From: Ailanthus altissimus
Lineage: Eukaryota; Streptophyta; Magnoliopsida; Sapindales; Simaroubaceae
Reading direction: 5' to 3'
DNA length: 64,000 nt
Assembly (NCBI GenBank): GCA_946807835.1
Contig: OX327684.1
Location: forward strand, 10,248,001 to 10,312,000
The stretch's first letter is position 1; every line of letters starts with the position of its first letter. A program made the position numbers and the translations under genes. The notes below the pieces were generated by a model. The model was given only the letters and a program-made list of their open reading frames with translations, was not told the DNA's origin and searched no databases. Positions 23,613-34,562 of the stretch are shown piece by piece.

Positions 23613-23885
23613 ATGGCCTCAAAATCGTTTGCTACTGCTTGCTCTAAGAAGTCAAAATTGACCAAGGCAACAGAAATCGCTAACACTTCTTTCAAAGGCA
23701 AGGTCGGTCGACGAGCAGGTCGTCTACAAGTTATTAACATTTAAGGCCGAATCTTCCTAATTTATCTTAGGTCCATATAATATTTTATAGTTGTAAACTA
23801 TTTTAATTTCTTTCCTGCCCATAAGAATGACCCAATGAAGTTTAGTCAGCCTCATTCCATGTTTGTATGGATGACCTCTAAATTT
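23613..23885 (+). pseudogene. PMD-type relic, 5' segment
   Basis: An ATG at 23613 opens a basic, lysine-rich frame (MASKSFATACSKKSKLTK) that stops after about 44 codons. About 90 bases further on, after what may be a mutated intron ending in AAG, a second in-frame block (FSQPHSMFVWMTSKFI) runs up to the insertion site of solo LTR A. Linking this segment to the downstream PMD domain is inferred from position and from the clean target duplication either side of solo LTR A. Confidence 0.45.
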
Positions 23886-23890
23886 ATTAG

Positions 23891-25860
23891 TGTTAGAATT
23901 TGTGCTTACGTGCCATCCCATTTTGTAAGAATATTTTATTTTAATATTTATATAATAAATATTTTATTAAATCACTAATTATATTTATTAAATGGTAAAA
24001 TACTTGTAACATTTCAGATATTGTATAATTTGAAAGAGTTCAGATCTAGTCTAAAAGAGTTTAGATCAAGGCTAAGAGTTAACAATGCTGAGAGTTATAA
24101 ATGCTAAAAGTTAGCACTACTAAGAGTTAGTAGGTTATAAGAGTCAGTAAAATCTAAAGAGTTAGTGCCTTGTCTGAAAACCTGAAAATATATTAGTAAT
24201 GACATAGTTGTAAATAGTTATAAATAGTGCTAGGAAATATAATTATGCAAGTATGTTCTCAAACTTTATATTCCTAATTTATCTTCATTGATACAGTTTT
24301 GTCAGTGAAGACCCTTATTATATATAGATAATTGTATGTCTATATTTGGATATTCTAGATGGTTAGTCTTAGCAGACCATGAGTTTAGTAGAAGCTCGTA
24401 TAGGTGTGTGGGTATTCAATTAGGACTGAGTACTGAATAGACTCAATGAGGACCTTCAATAGACATCCTATAAAGCTGTCAATGGAAGGTCTTTATGAGT
24501 TGAGTGGTATTCGTGGTCCTTTAATTTGAGCACCACAGTGTACTTGTGCGTGATTAATTATAATTTAGTTCTACGCATGTCAAAGACCTTTCATAATCTG
24601 ACCACTGGGTGTCGCTGGGTATGGTCTGATGCTCATGGAGTTTGGTGTCTGTATATAGGGATCCGTCAGCTCATGTGGGTGATTTGTATATCTTAATGCT
24701 CAGATATTATATTTTAGAAAGTCTTATGGCCATAAGGAGTAAACTTGGGAAAGAGTTTCTCGTGGGATAAATAATATCGCAAAATTGTTTGCAGATATTA
24801 TTTTCTTGTAGATATTATTTATAGAAATACAAATTTGGAGGTAAGTTCACGGTCGAGCATATAGAGATTTGACAGTGATGATGTATGTCTTTGCTCCTTC
24901 AGGATATAAATGATGGAGAGATTATACGAATATGTATTAATCTCAACTTGTATGGTTCAACGTGCCATTTTTTAATTTCATAATGTATGTATGGGGCATT
25001 GCTTACAAACTTACGAAAAAATTTCGTAAGATAAATAAATGTGAACTAGGGAGTCTCACAATATGAAGTATACTCGCTGAGTACTTGGGTAGCGTACTGG
25101 GTTGAACAGTTTGATTTGAAAAATTTTTAGAAAGCAGGACTTGTTTCAAGGTCTCTCGAGAAGCTGACGAGCTTAAGTGTTAAGCCCAAGATCTTGACAT
25201 GTGGTAAGTGATGATTGGTCATCACTTGCTACCTTTTGTCACCTCATGCCATAACTTGCTGCCACTTGTCAACCAAAGGCATGATGTTGCCTTATTATGG
25301 CTTGACAAATGGCAAGGTAATTGCCACCACTTAATTGTTTAAAGGACATGTGTCCTTGAAATCAAATATGTGTGCTTTAATTGCCAATTGTTGGCAATTT
25401 TGAATTGTAAAATGTTTGCAATTGCAAACACACACTAATATAAGAATTAAATAATAATAATAAGGTGTTATTATTACTTATTTAAGTTTTGGCAATTGTG
25501 AAAAATCGAGTAAGAAGAAATATTCAGCAATTTTGGCTAAGTACTTGTAAGAGTTACAAAATGTTAGACAAAAAGAAAAAGACACAAAGAAAAGATTTTC
25601 TTTTTTTCTTCTTTACTTGGCCGAGAGACAAAAGGAAGCAAAGAGTTTCTTGAACAACAGTTCCAGCCAGAATATAAAGCTATACCATTCTAGTTCTAGT
25701 AATCCCACCGATATTTTTGGACTAGAATTGTTCAGAGTAACACTTCAGGGTGAGTCTCTATTTCTCTTTAATGTAATGACATGTGTGTATTCCACTGTGT
25801 TGATTTATATGTGAATCAAGCAAATAAAAAAAATTATAATGTACACATATGTACCTTACA
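23891..25860 (+). mobile_element. solo LTR A of a ~2-kb LTR family
   Basis: Begins TGTTAGAATTTGTGC and ends ACCTTACA, flanked by perfect 5-bp duplications ATTAG (23886-23890 and 25861-25865). No internal retrotransposon region adjoins it, so this is a solo LTR left by recombination between two LTRs. It shares long blocks with copies B-F in this window: the repeated CTAAGAGTTA motifs, GACATAGTTGTAAATAG, GCTGTCAATGGAAGGTC, CACTGGGTGTCGCTGGGTAT, AAAGTCTTATGGCCATAA. It encodes nothing. The TGTT start is usual for copia LTRs, but the lineage is not shown by any coding domain. Insertion split the PMD relic. Confidence 0.9.
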
Positions 25861-25865
25861 ATTAG

Positions 25866-26409
25866 CACACTTTCAATTAGGTTATGGCTCAAGTCGTCTA
25901 GTAAATATACTAGGTGGTTGAATCTCCTAAAGTCTCACTTCAATTTTATATGGAAATCAACTAAGTTTATAACCTAATTCAATTGTTTAGATATCAGATT
26001 CCCTTTCACAATGGTTTAATATCGACCATTCTTCTTTTTTGGTAAAGAGCCCTTAATGTATTTTGCTTTAAGTTTGGCTACATGACCCTAACATTATACG
26101 ACTTAGTAGTCTTGTTTAACCTTCATGCCCATGGGGTCGATATCAATGCAGATTTCTCAGTTAATAATGTCGACCTATTCTTTTCTAGGTTTGATGCTAG
26201 TTTTGGTAACTTTATGACTAGATTTAAGGAAAAATTGGCCCCCCTTCTAGAATAGAACATATCACATTTTTTTATATTTATTTTGGCTAACCAAACATGC
26301 TTTATGCTCTCATTCCCAAAGAATAACAAGGGAGTACTTGAAAGTGGCGATCGCCATAGCTGGCGGTACAAAACTTGTCTGAGGACCATTTTTTTTATCT
26401 CCCTTGTAT
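25866..26409 (+). pseudogene. plant mobile domain (PMD) relic, central segment
   Basis: Relic of the plant-mobile-domain protein found in plant transposons and in the MAIL/MAIN cellular proteins. In shifting frames one reads RALNVFCFKFGYMTLTLYDL, then VVLFNLHAHGVDINAD (26035-26150), which matches the family pattern W..L..F.F.FG.MT.TL.D...L.GL...G. It is followed by FSRFDASFGNFMTRF and then YLKVAIAIAGGTKLV with GPFFLSPLYR (26330-26410), matching the family's A...A.GxKLALGPLFLGSLYR. Stops and frame changes show decay. It is broken off exactly at the Athila-1 target site and resumes at 36748. Confidence 0.72.
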
Positions 26410-26414
26410 AGGAG

Positions 26415-27810
26415 TGATAAGGGCGTAAATGCAGTAGTATATTTAGTACCCCGAATGGGAGTTTTGCTCTAACTTATAAAATTTTTGCTATTCAATTGTG
26501 TTTTTGATCATTAATAGGTGTACGACAGAAAATCTGATGATTTGGGACAAATGAGAGGTGAAACAGACAAGAAATGAGTACATTGTGCTTGAAATACGAG
26601 AGTGCCTAAACCTGAACCTAAGTGCTACATTGCCTAAGGCAGAGAGTTGGGCACCGTGGCGCCCAGTTGACCTCTACACCCCTCGTGTTTTCAGGTCTCA
26701 ACGGCATTGAGTCCCCAACACTACGATACCTTTGCGACATATAAAACATTATCTTTTTAGTCCTATTGCGACTTGAATTTGAAGGCTCTGGACGTGAGAG
26801 TTTCTCATAGCTATAAAAGCACTTTTTATGAGCCAAAACACAGACTTTTTGAGAGGCAAAACTTAGGAAAATAATTCATAACACAAATTCAAGAAATCAA
26901 AGCCAAGATTGAAGATTCAAGTTTAAGAATCAAGTTTCAGGTCAAGATTAAAAAAAACAAGCAACCCAAAAAGTCGCATTGATTAGTTTTCTTCTCTTTT
27001 TTTTATCATTATGTTCTTGTTCTTACTGTCATTCATGAATTGGTTTGGTACTCTTGGGTTTGTGATTAGCTATATTTGTTTTATCTAGGGTTAGACCTTT
27101 AAACTTAGTATGTAATTAGATTTCATTAATTCTTAGTTTATGAACTTAATACATACAATTACATACAATTGATTTATTATATCTTGTGTTCAATGCTTTC
27201 ATTATATCTGGCCAATATTTTGAATGATTGAGGTACCTTGACGAACTCGATGGATAGATTCATATTTTTAGCCTATGATAGTTTGATGCATGATCATAGA
27301 GTAACAACTATAAGTTTCATATAGGATAGACATATACTTAGATGGAATGTGGGGTACCATTTAGACCTGGTCTTAATGAAATACATTCTCTTCTGATTAC
27401 CATTGATATATAGGTAGTTGTTAGAATGCATAATATAGTCACTCGACCATTGATAAAGGCTTGTGATGAGATTAGATTCTAGCCAATCAATTCGTATTAA
27501 AGGATTAACTAAGAAGTTAATGAATCTAATGAAATACTACAGGATAAGTTGAAACCCTAGATTTTTATCAATTAGTAAATTTAACTTTTTGTTTATTTGT
27601 TATTTAGGTTTAGTTTAACTGATAGAACTAGGTTAGTTAATTGAATTTTAGATTTTGATTTTTTGAATAAAAGTTAAGTTGACATAATTTTAGTAATTAT
27701 TTGATATAATTAGATCGTATAGTCTCTATAGGAACGATATCTGGACTCTAAATTCTATATTACTTTATACGATAGCGTGCCCTTATGCGTAGTTGGTATA
27801 ACATACATCA
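26415..27810 (+). repeat. Athila-1 5' LTR
   Basis: 1396 bases, TGATAAGGGCG... to ...ACATACATCA. A GC-rich block containing GGGCACCGTGGCGCCC lies at about 26585-26700. A TATA box (CATATAAAAC) follows at 26738-26747, so the block sits in the U3 promoter region. The 3' part holds a single copy of the segment that is amplified in the 3' LTR. Small open frames across it are chance frames. Confidence 0.9.
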
Positions 27811-27957
27811 AGTTTTTAATGCATTTGCTGGGGATTATTCTATTTATTCTTAGATCAATACTAATACAAAGCTACTTGCTTTTAATTCAGATTTTTTAAT
27901 TCAGTTTTTTTTTCTTCTTTTTACTTTGATTTTGTTTTTCTTTTGCTTTGATAGTTC

Positions 27958-29067
27958 ATGTCAAGGGCGAAAAGTGCTGACTTAATTTCTTTTAATCCTG
28001 AGATTGAAAGAACATTGCAAAACTTTTGATGTGAATAATGCCAACAATATTTAAATATAAAGGAAAACAATGACCACATCAATAATCCAATGTTTGAGCC
28101 CATGATATCATAGAGAGCTTTGAAAAGAGTATGTTGTCCCCACTACAGATGGTATTCAAGTTAGTATTCAGCGACCAACCGTTAACATTAATAACTTTGA
28201 GATCATGCTGAGTACAATTCAAATGCTAAAGAAATATGTACAGTTCAGCACAGCTCCCAGTGACGATCCTAACATATATATTATAAATTTATTAAAAATT
28301 TGTGATTCATTTAAGTACAACAGAGTCTTAGACGATACCATTCGACTTAGATTATTTTCTTTCTCCTTAAGGGACAAAGCAAAGAGCTAGTTGATGTCAT
28401 TGCTATCAAGATTTATATCGATGTAGGAATATTTAACGCAGAAGTTCTTAGCCAAGTTTTTTCTACCAACAAAGACAGCAAAGATGAGGACTGACATCAC
28501 CTTATTCAGTTAGATTGATCGAGAGTTATTATATGAGGCATGAGAGCATTTTAAAGATATGTTAAGGAAGTTTTCTCACCATGGTGTTTTTAAATGGCTA
28601 TTAGACTAAATATTCTATAATGGATTAGTAGGCCATCTAAGGACCATTGTAGATGCTGTTGCTGGAAGATCTATAATAAATAAGTTCACATATGAGACTT
28701 ATGATCTATTGGAAGAGATGACGTCAAATATTACCAATGGTTAGCAGAGAGGGTTACACCCAAGAGAGTCGCTGGTGTATATGAGATTGATGCATTCAAT
28801 GCATTGGCAATGCAAATTAATTCATTATCCAAGAAGTTGGATGCATTGAACACCATCAAAATCCAGTATGTGACATTTGACTTTTGTGGTGATAACCATA
28901 TGAATAAGCGGTGCATGGAATCGGTGAATTATATGGGTAATTTTAACCGACAGCAACCTAACCTACAATCAAGTTTCTATAATCCGGAGTGGAAAGATCA
29001 TCCTAACATCTCTTGGTGTAATAACCAACAGGAGTCATCTAGACCACTGAATCCCTCAGAATTCTAG
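27958..29067 (+). pseudogene. Athila-1 gag relic
   Basis: Gag of the Athila lineage, broken by stops and frameshifts. Starts MSRAKSADLISF at 27958. The core includes VQFSTAPSDDPNIYIINLLK and TIRLRLFSFSLRDKAKS (28205-28390), the classical Athila DDPN...FL...C and RLRLFPFSLRDKAK motifs. Then RVAGVYEIDAFNALAMQINS (about 28765-28825) and a zinc-knuckle-like FCGDNHMNKRC (28880-28915). The following frame to 29067 ends in the NNQQESSRPLNPSEF region. The linker at 29150-29330 carries the family block QLAAAINKRSQGTLPNDT and VHLRSGK. The protein would form virus-like particles in intact elements; this copy cannot. Confidence 0.88.
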
Positions 29068-29864
29068 CCACTGCAAGAGAAGAAGACATCATTAAAAGAC
29101 AATTTCATGCATTATATGAAATCAAATGATACCATTATACAGAATCATTCAACAACCTTGAAGAACTTGGAGGTCCAAATGGGATAACTTGCTGCTGCAA
29201 TAAACAAGAGATCTCAAGGAACTCTACCAAATGACACCAAAGTAAACCCAAGAGGAAATGTAAAGCAATGCCAAACTGTCCACTTGAGGAGTGGTAAGAT
29301 CCTACATGAAAACATATCCTAAATACCACCATCAAGTGTGAAAGAGAAGAAGAAGGTGGCACAATAAGAATAAGTACAACAATATAGATTATCTATACCT
29401 TTCCCCTAAGGCTACAGAGGTGCTAGCCAAGTGAAAAAACTAAAAATATGCAGCAAACTACTTTTATAACTACAAAAAAAAGTAGAAAAGTGCAGAAATT
29501 TCAGCAAACAAAAGTGTAAAAACTGGTATACAAGTGCAGTAAAATTCTAAAGTATAGAAAAGTAAAACAATTAGTAGAAAATACCAGTAGTAACATGCAG
29601 AATCAACATTCATTCCACCTTTACCATTCCTTCAGAGGCTATAAAAGAAGAAACTAGATAGTTTTTAAGAAATTACACATTAATCTTCCTTTTGTAGATG
29701 CGCTAGAACAAATGCCTAGCTATGTCAAGTTTATAAAGAGTATCTTTTCAAAGAAGAGAAGACTAAAGAATTATAAGACCGTAGCATTGACAAAGGAGTG
29801 TAGTGCCATTCTTTAGAAGAAGCTACCTCTTAAGCTCAAAGATCTTGAGGGCATTTACCATACT

Positions 29865-30350
29865 GTGCTCCATTATAATCATGACCTTGGTAAAGCTTTA
29901 TGCGATTTAGGAATGAGCATTAATCTCATGCCTCTCTTCGTCTACAACAAGCTAGGTTTGAGGGAAGTAAAGCCTGTAAATGTCATACTTCAATTTGCTG
30001 ATTGCTCGCTCGCCTATTCGAAGGAAATTATAGAAGATGTATTAGTAAAGGTAGATAAGTTCATCTTCCCTATCGATTTCATCGTCATAGACATAGAAGA
30101 AGACAAGGAGAAACCTATCATCCTTGGAAGACCCTTCTTAGCTATAGGATGTACGATCATAGATGTGCAAAAAAGGGAGTTGACCATGAGGGTGCAAGAT
30201 GACATAGAGACATTCAAAGTCTTCAATAAGATTAAGATGCCATCTGAAGGAGAAGACTGTTGCAGCATTGATGTGAAACACCCAAACGCCAAAGAGCTTA
30301 AAGACATGAAGATGTTGAATCCTTACATAGAAAAGGATGTTAAGGTATAA
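29865..30350 (+). pseudogene. Athila-1 retropepsin domain (open, 161 codons)
   Basis: The longest clean frame in the window, 161 codons, in a dead element. It contains the Athila-type active-site region CDLGMSIN (residues 13-20; D-L-G replaces the usual D-T/S-G, as is normal in this lineage), the LGLREVKP and FIVIDIEEDKEKPIILGRPFLA segments including the ILGRPFLA block, and DVQKRELTMRVQDDIETF. It would process Gag/Pol polyproteins in an active element. The frame starts after a region with stops and is therefore only the protease part. It is followed by no RT domain; within about 300 bases the 3' terminal motif is reached. Confidence 0.88.
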
Positions 30351-31520
30351 AAAGAAAAGGAAAAAGAAGAAATAACAGCAGTGGGATTAAAGGATAAAAG
30401 AGAAGGGCAAAGAAGAACCACTTCTCTAGTCCAAAGATTAAAGTCTTTCTTGAGAAGCACGAGGAGAATGAGGCAAAAATTATTGTCCCAAGAGTAATTG
30501 TAAGGATGTGAAAGCCGTAAAAGAGGAAGCCTAGCAAGCTCAAATTCAAAGATGCTTTCACTATCAACTTTTATCCACTATAAGAGTAGAGAGATGCCTC
30601 GTCAAGCCAATGATGATAAATCAAGCGCTTCTTGGGAGGTAATCCAAGTAATTTTTATTTTATATTTACTTTAGTTTAAGTTCTTATTTACTTTAGTTTT
30701 TTATTTTTATTTTTTAGGAATAAAACAGCAAGTTAAGCATTCAAAGAAAAAGCACAAACATTTATAAGTGTTGGGAGCAAAGGAAACCGTAGACATATTC
30801 ATCAGAACACAACGCTGTAATGCTTTAACTTCATTTACCAGGAGAGTTTTCTTACGTTTAAGTTTATTTTTTGACATTAGGGATAATAACAAATTTAAGT
30901 TTAGGGTTGAAAAATACATAACTTGTGTTTATTTTGCTATATAATTTGATTGGTTATCTTATGGGTAATTTTTTTTAATTAGTGTTAAGTTTTATTTGAG
31001 AAGATGATCATTAGTCTATGATGAGAAACAGAATATTGGCTTAATTTATTTTTACAAGTCTCCAGAAAATAATAGATACTTGAGCTAATTCTTATATCAT
31101 GAATCTTGGATTGCGTTTAAATTTATTTTTGATCACTTACATTTGAACACATTGAGATAAACTTATATTATTTGAATTTTTTGCTTAGAGATATGTTATG
31201 CTTAAGTAGTACATCACAATCTCAATGACCAACACTCTAGAATTTGCTTGATTACTACTTAAGGTGAAATCTTTAGAAACACATGAATAGGAAAATGACA
31301 TTAGGCCATCTTTGGACCGATTGAGCCTTTTCGAACTTGCCTTATATTTACATTTATCCCTAGTTACCCCGTTTGAGCTTAATCTTATTTTTTTTGTTTA
31401 ATCATATTACAAGCCTCATAGCTTTAAGCTTATTCAACCTAAATATACATGTAACAGTATAAACTTTAAGTTTACTTTGAAATATTCTTAAAAAGAAAAA
31501 GGTTGTGGTTATGAGAAAAG
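30351..31520 (+). other. Athila-1 3' non-coding internal region, part 1
   Basis: Purine-rich remnants (30350-30600), the SSASWE segment with GCGCTTCTTGGGAGG at 30625-30640, then T-rich non-coding sequence. The GCGCTTCTTGGGAGG-type sequence usually lies after the integrase end in full Athila elements, so its closeness to the protease marks the internal deletion. Open frames on the - strand here are chance. The region continues to the right of solo LTR B (33830-34562). Confidence 0.75.
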
Positions 31521-33829
31521 TGTTAACGTGTTTTAGGGTGTATGTATGTGGTTGTGTACATGTTGAAAAACTAAACACATGTATCATAAACATGAATTTT
31601 GCAGCGAAATTAAGCATATAATCAACATATACACATGTAACTTAAATCATTAACAACTTAAGATTATAGAAACATACATTTGATGACCTTTGGTGAAGAT
31701 TTTAATTCCAAATTTTTCCTAGCTCCAATTTTGAGCTCACCTTAAAGTGCATTATTGTTCAATTCTAGTTCACAATAATCCGGTGGGATTGTGAAACTAG
31801 AATAACAGCAATTACATTTCTAGCAATAAGGTTTTGTTTCTTGAAAGAAAAATAAGATGAATTTAATTTTTTTCTCGCTCAAGTTTTTCTCGTAACTTTT
31901 TGTTTAAAGAAAACTCTCCAAAAATCAAACTCTTTTCAATGCCATCTTTCCTTGCATGAAATATTTTTGCTTTACCTTTGTTAATGAAAATGAATTCACA
32001 CCATTTTTAGTGCTCTAACCACTTCACAAGTGCTTCACCAAAATTACGTTAAGTGGCCAACAACTAAAAATAATTTGTGGTGGTCATTTTTAATGATCTA
32101 ATAAAATTGACCATTAATTCTACAAAATAGTGCTCCACTTAATTTAATTTATATTTCTCAAATTAGGTATGTCTTCCACTTAGGAATAAAATAATAAATA
32201 AATAAAAATTATATCTTATTTATTTAAAATAATAGTTATTTAATTATTCAAAAACTATTTGAATAATTAATATTTACCTTATTTGATTTTACTAACATGG
32301 TTAATGAGTGAATTCATGGCGAAATAATTCATGGAATAAAATTGTGCCACTTTTTAACATCTAATTGGTTAACAACTTTTGTCAACTAATTAAGTGATGT
32401 ACTTAACATTTAAATCTGGACAAGTGCACAACCCAAGGAACCCTGAAATATATTTTCATTTTGCTGAAATTTCTAGGATGGAACTGTTCAATCCACAATG
32501 CTGGCCCAGTGCACAATGAGTACACTTCATATTGTGAGACTCTCTAGGTTCACGTTCGAATTGTCATATGGAACTCCTCCATACATCCACGGACGAAGCC
32601 CCACATACACGTTACAATATTATAATGCAGCGCGTTAGACCATACAAATTTAGGTTATAACATATTCATATAATCCCTCAATCATTTATATCCGGATAGA
32701 GCAGAGATATAGATCAACACCATCAAATCTCCATATGTCTGACCGAAAGCTTATCTATAGAATTGTATTTTAATAAATAATATTTCCACATTTGTTATAT
32801 TACTTATCTCTAGGGTTAAACTCTTTTCTAAAAAATTACTGCTTATGGCCATAAGATTTTTTGAAATACAATCTTAGAACACTAGGATATATTACTTACC
32901 CAAATGAGCTGATGGATCCCATATCTATACACACCAAACTCCATGACCATCGGATCATACCAAGTGACACGCAACGGTCAGACCATGAAAGGTTTCTGAC
33001 ATGTGTTGAACCAAAATATGGATATATACTTACCCAAATGAGCTGATGGATCCTATATCTATGCATACTAGACTTCATGACCATCGAACCATACCCAGTG
33101 ACATAAATGGTCAGATTATGAAAGGTTTCTGACATGTGTTGAACCAAAATATGATGGATCACTCACAATCCCATCGTGGCACTTAGGTCAAAGGATCACG
33201 AATATTACTTAACTTGAAAGACCTTCCATTGACAGCTTTATGGAATGTATATTGGAGGTCTTTGTGAGTCTGTTCAGTATTCAGTCCTTACTGATTACTT
33301 GTATCTCTATATGCGTCCACTAAACTTATGGTCTGCTAAGAGTAACCATTTGAACCATCCAAATATAGACATACACCGATCTATATATTTATTAAGGTAT
33401 TCACTGACAGACCAATATCAGTGAAGATAGATTAGGAACATAATATTTGAGAACATATTTATATAATGACATTTTCTAACACTATTTGCAACTCTGTACA
33501 ACTACGTCATTACTAATATATTGTCAGGTCTTTGTCCAATTTCAGGCAAGGCTCTAACTCTTTAGATATCGCTGACTTTTCTAATCTGATAAGTCTTATC
33601 AGTGCTAACTCTTAGTATTTATAACTCTTAGCATTGTTAATTTTTAGCATTGATCTAAACTCATTTAAACCAGATCTGAACCCTTTTAGATCATACAATG
33701 TCTGAAATATTACAAGCATCTTACCATATATAAAATATAATTAGCAATTTAAGTAAATGATAAAAGTAGTATAAATATTAAACAAATATTTATACATAAA
33801 TGGATGGCACGTAAGCACAAATCCCAACA
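31521..33829 (-). mobile_element. solo LTR B (~2.3 kb), nested in Athila-1
   Basis: Reverse-orientation member of the A-F family. The right end reads CAAATCCCAACA (33829), the complement of the family start TGTTGGGATTTG. The left end is set at 31521 (TGTTAACGTG) because the flank AAAAG (31516-31520) matches AAAAA (33830-33834) at 4 of 5 bases; this boundary is provisional. It shares with A the complements of the CTAAGAGTTA blocks and of GCTGTCAATGGAAGGTC. It carries a private tandem duplication at about 32885-33156. No internal retrotransposon sequence adjoins it. Confidence 0.85.
32885..33156. repeat. tandem duplication of ~135 bp inside solo LTR B
   Basis: Two consecutive units begin GGATATAT(T)ACTTACCC and AAATGAGCTGATGGATCC, and both end in GACATGTGTTGAACCAAAAT. 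They differ at scattered positions (for example ACACACCAAACTCC against GCATACTAGACTTC). The other LTR copies hold only one unit, so the duplication is specific to B or its close relatives. The open frames 32861-33046 (+) and 32896-33162 (-) are produced by this duplication. Confidence 0.85.
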
Positions 33830-34562
33830 AAAAAAATGTGCTGAAGTGGAAAGTAATAAGTCTTGAAAGTGCATGTCAATCTAAGTTTTGGGGTGCATTA
33901 AAAAGAAGAAGAAGACAAAGTGTTTAACTGCATATTTGTTTGAAATTCTTTGAAAAATAGTGATTAAAAGATAGATGAAAATATCATAAATTTGGGGAAG
34001 GAAGATGAATCAAGCAGAAAAGGAATCAAAAGGTTTCTAGATAAATTTAAGTGTTTATGGTGTGATTTGCGCTATACATATATATATATATATATCTTTA
34101 TATCCTACCTTAACCCTAGCCTTATATTACAAGCTAACTAAAGTCCTAAATAAATCTCTAAACATGTGTATTTCTATATTAGTGGAAAGTTAGTATGAAA
34201 GACAAGCTTATGGTAGTGTTATTATTGAAATTATATCGAGACATAATTTTTATATACGTTTTTAAGTTAATGAATAAATCTACATTCCATTTGACTACTT
34301 ACTTGCTTATTGCACACATACACAAGTGATCATTTATAGAGGGAGAATAAAGGACTTGATGAATGGTAGAATGAGTTATTGAAAGTTCTCAATTGCGTTC
34401 TAAAAAGACTTTTGCCATTTGATAGCTTTTGAGACTTTGAATATGATCATCTAAATTAAAAAAGGCTTATTTTAGTTTTTAGTTTAATAGAGTCGGTAAT
34501 AAATTGTGATTATTTGCTTTTGTTTACTAGAGGATGAGAAAAGTCTTAAGTTCTAGAGTATT

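Noticed and set aside
30014..30307. 97-codon - strand frame opposite the Athila-1 protease
   Set aside because: It is the antisense shadow of the clear protease frame 29865-30350 and has no domain of its own.
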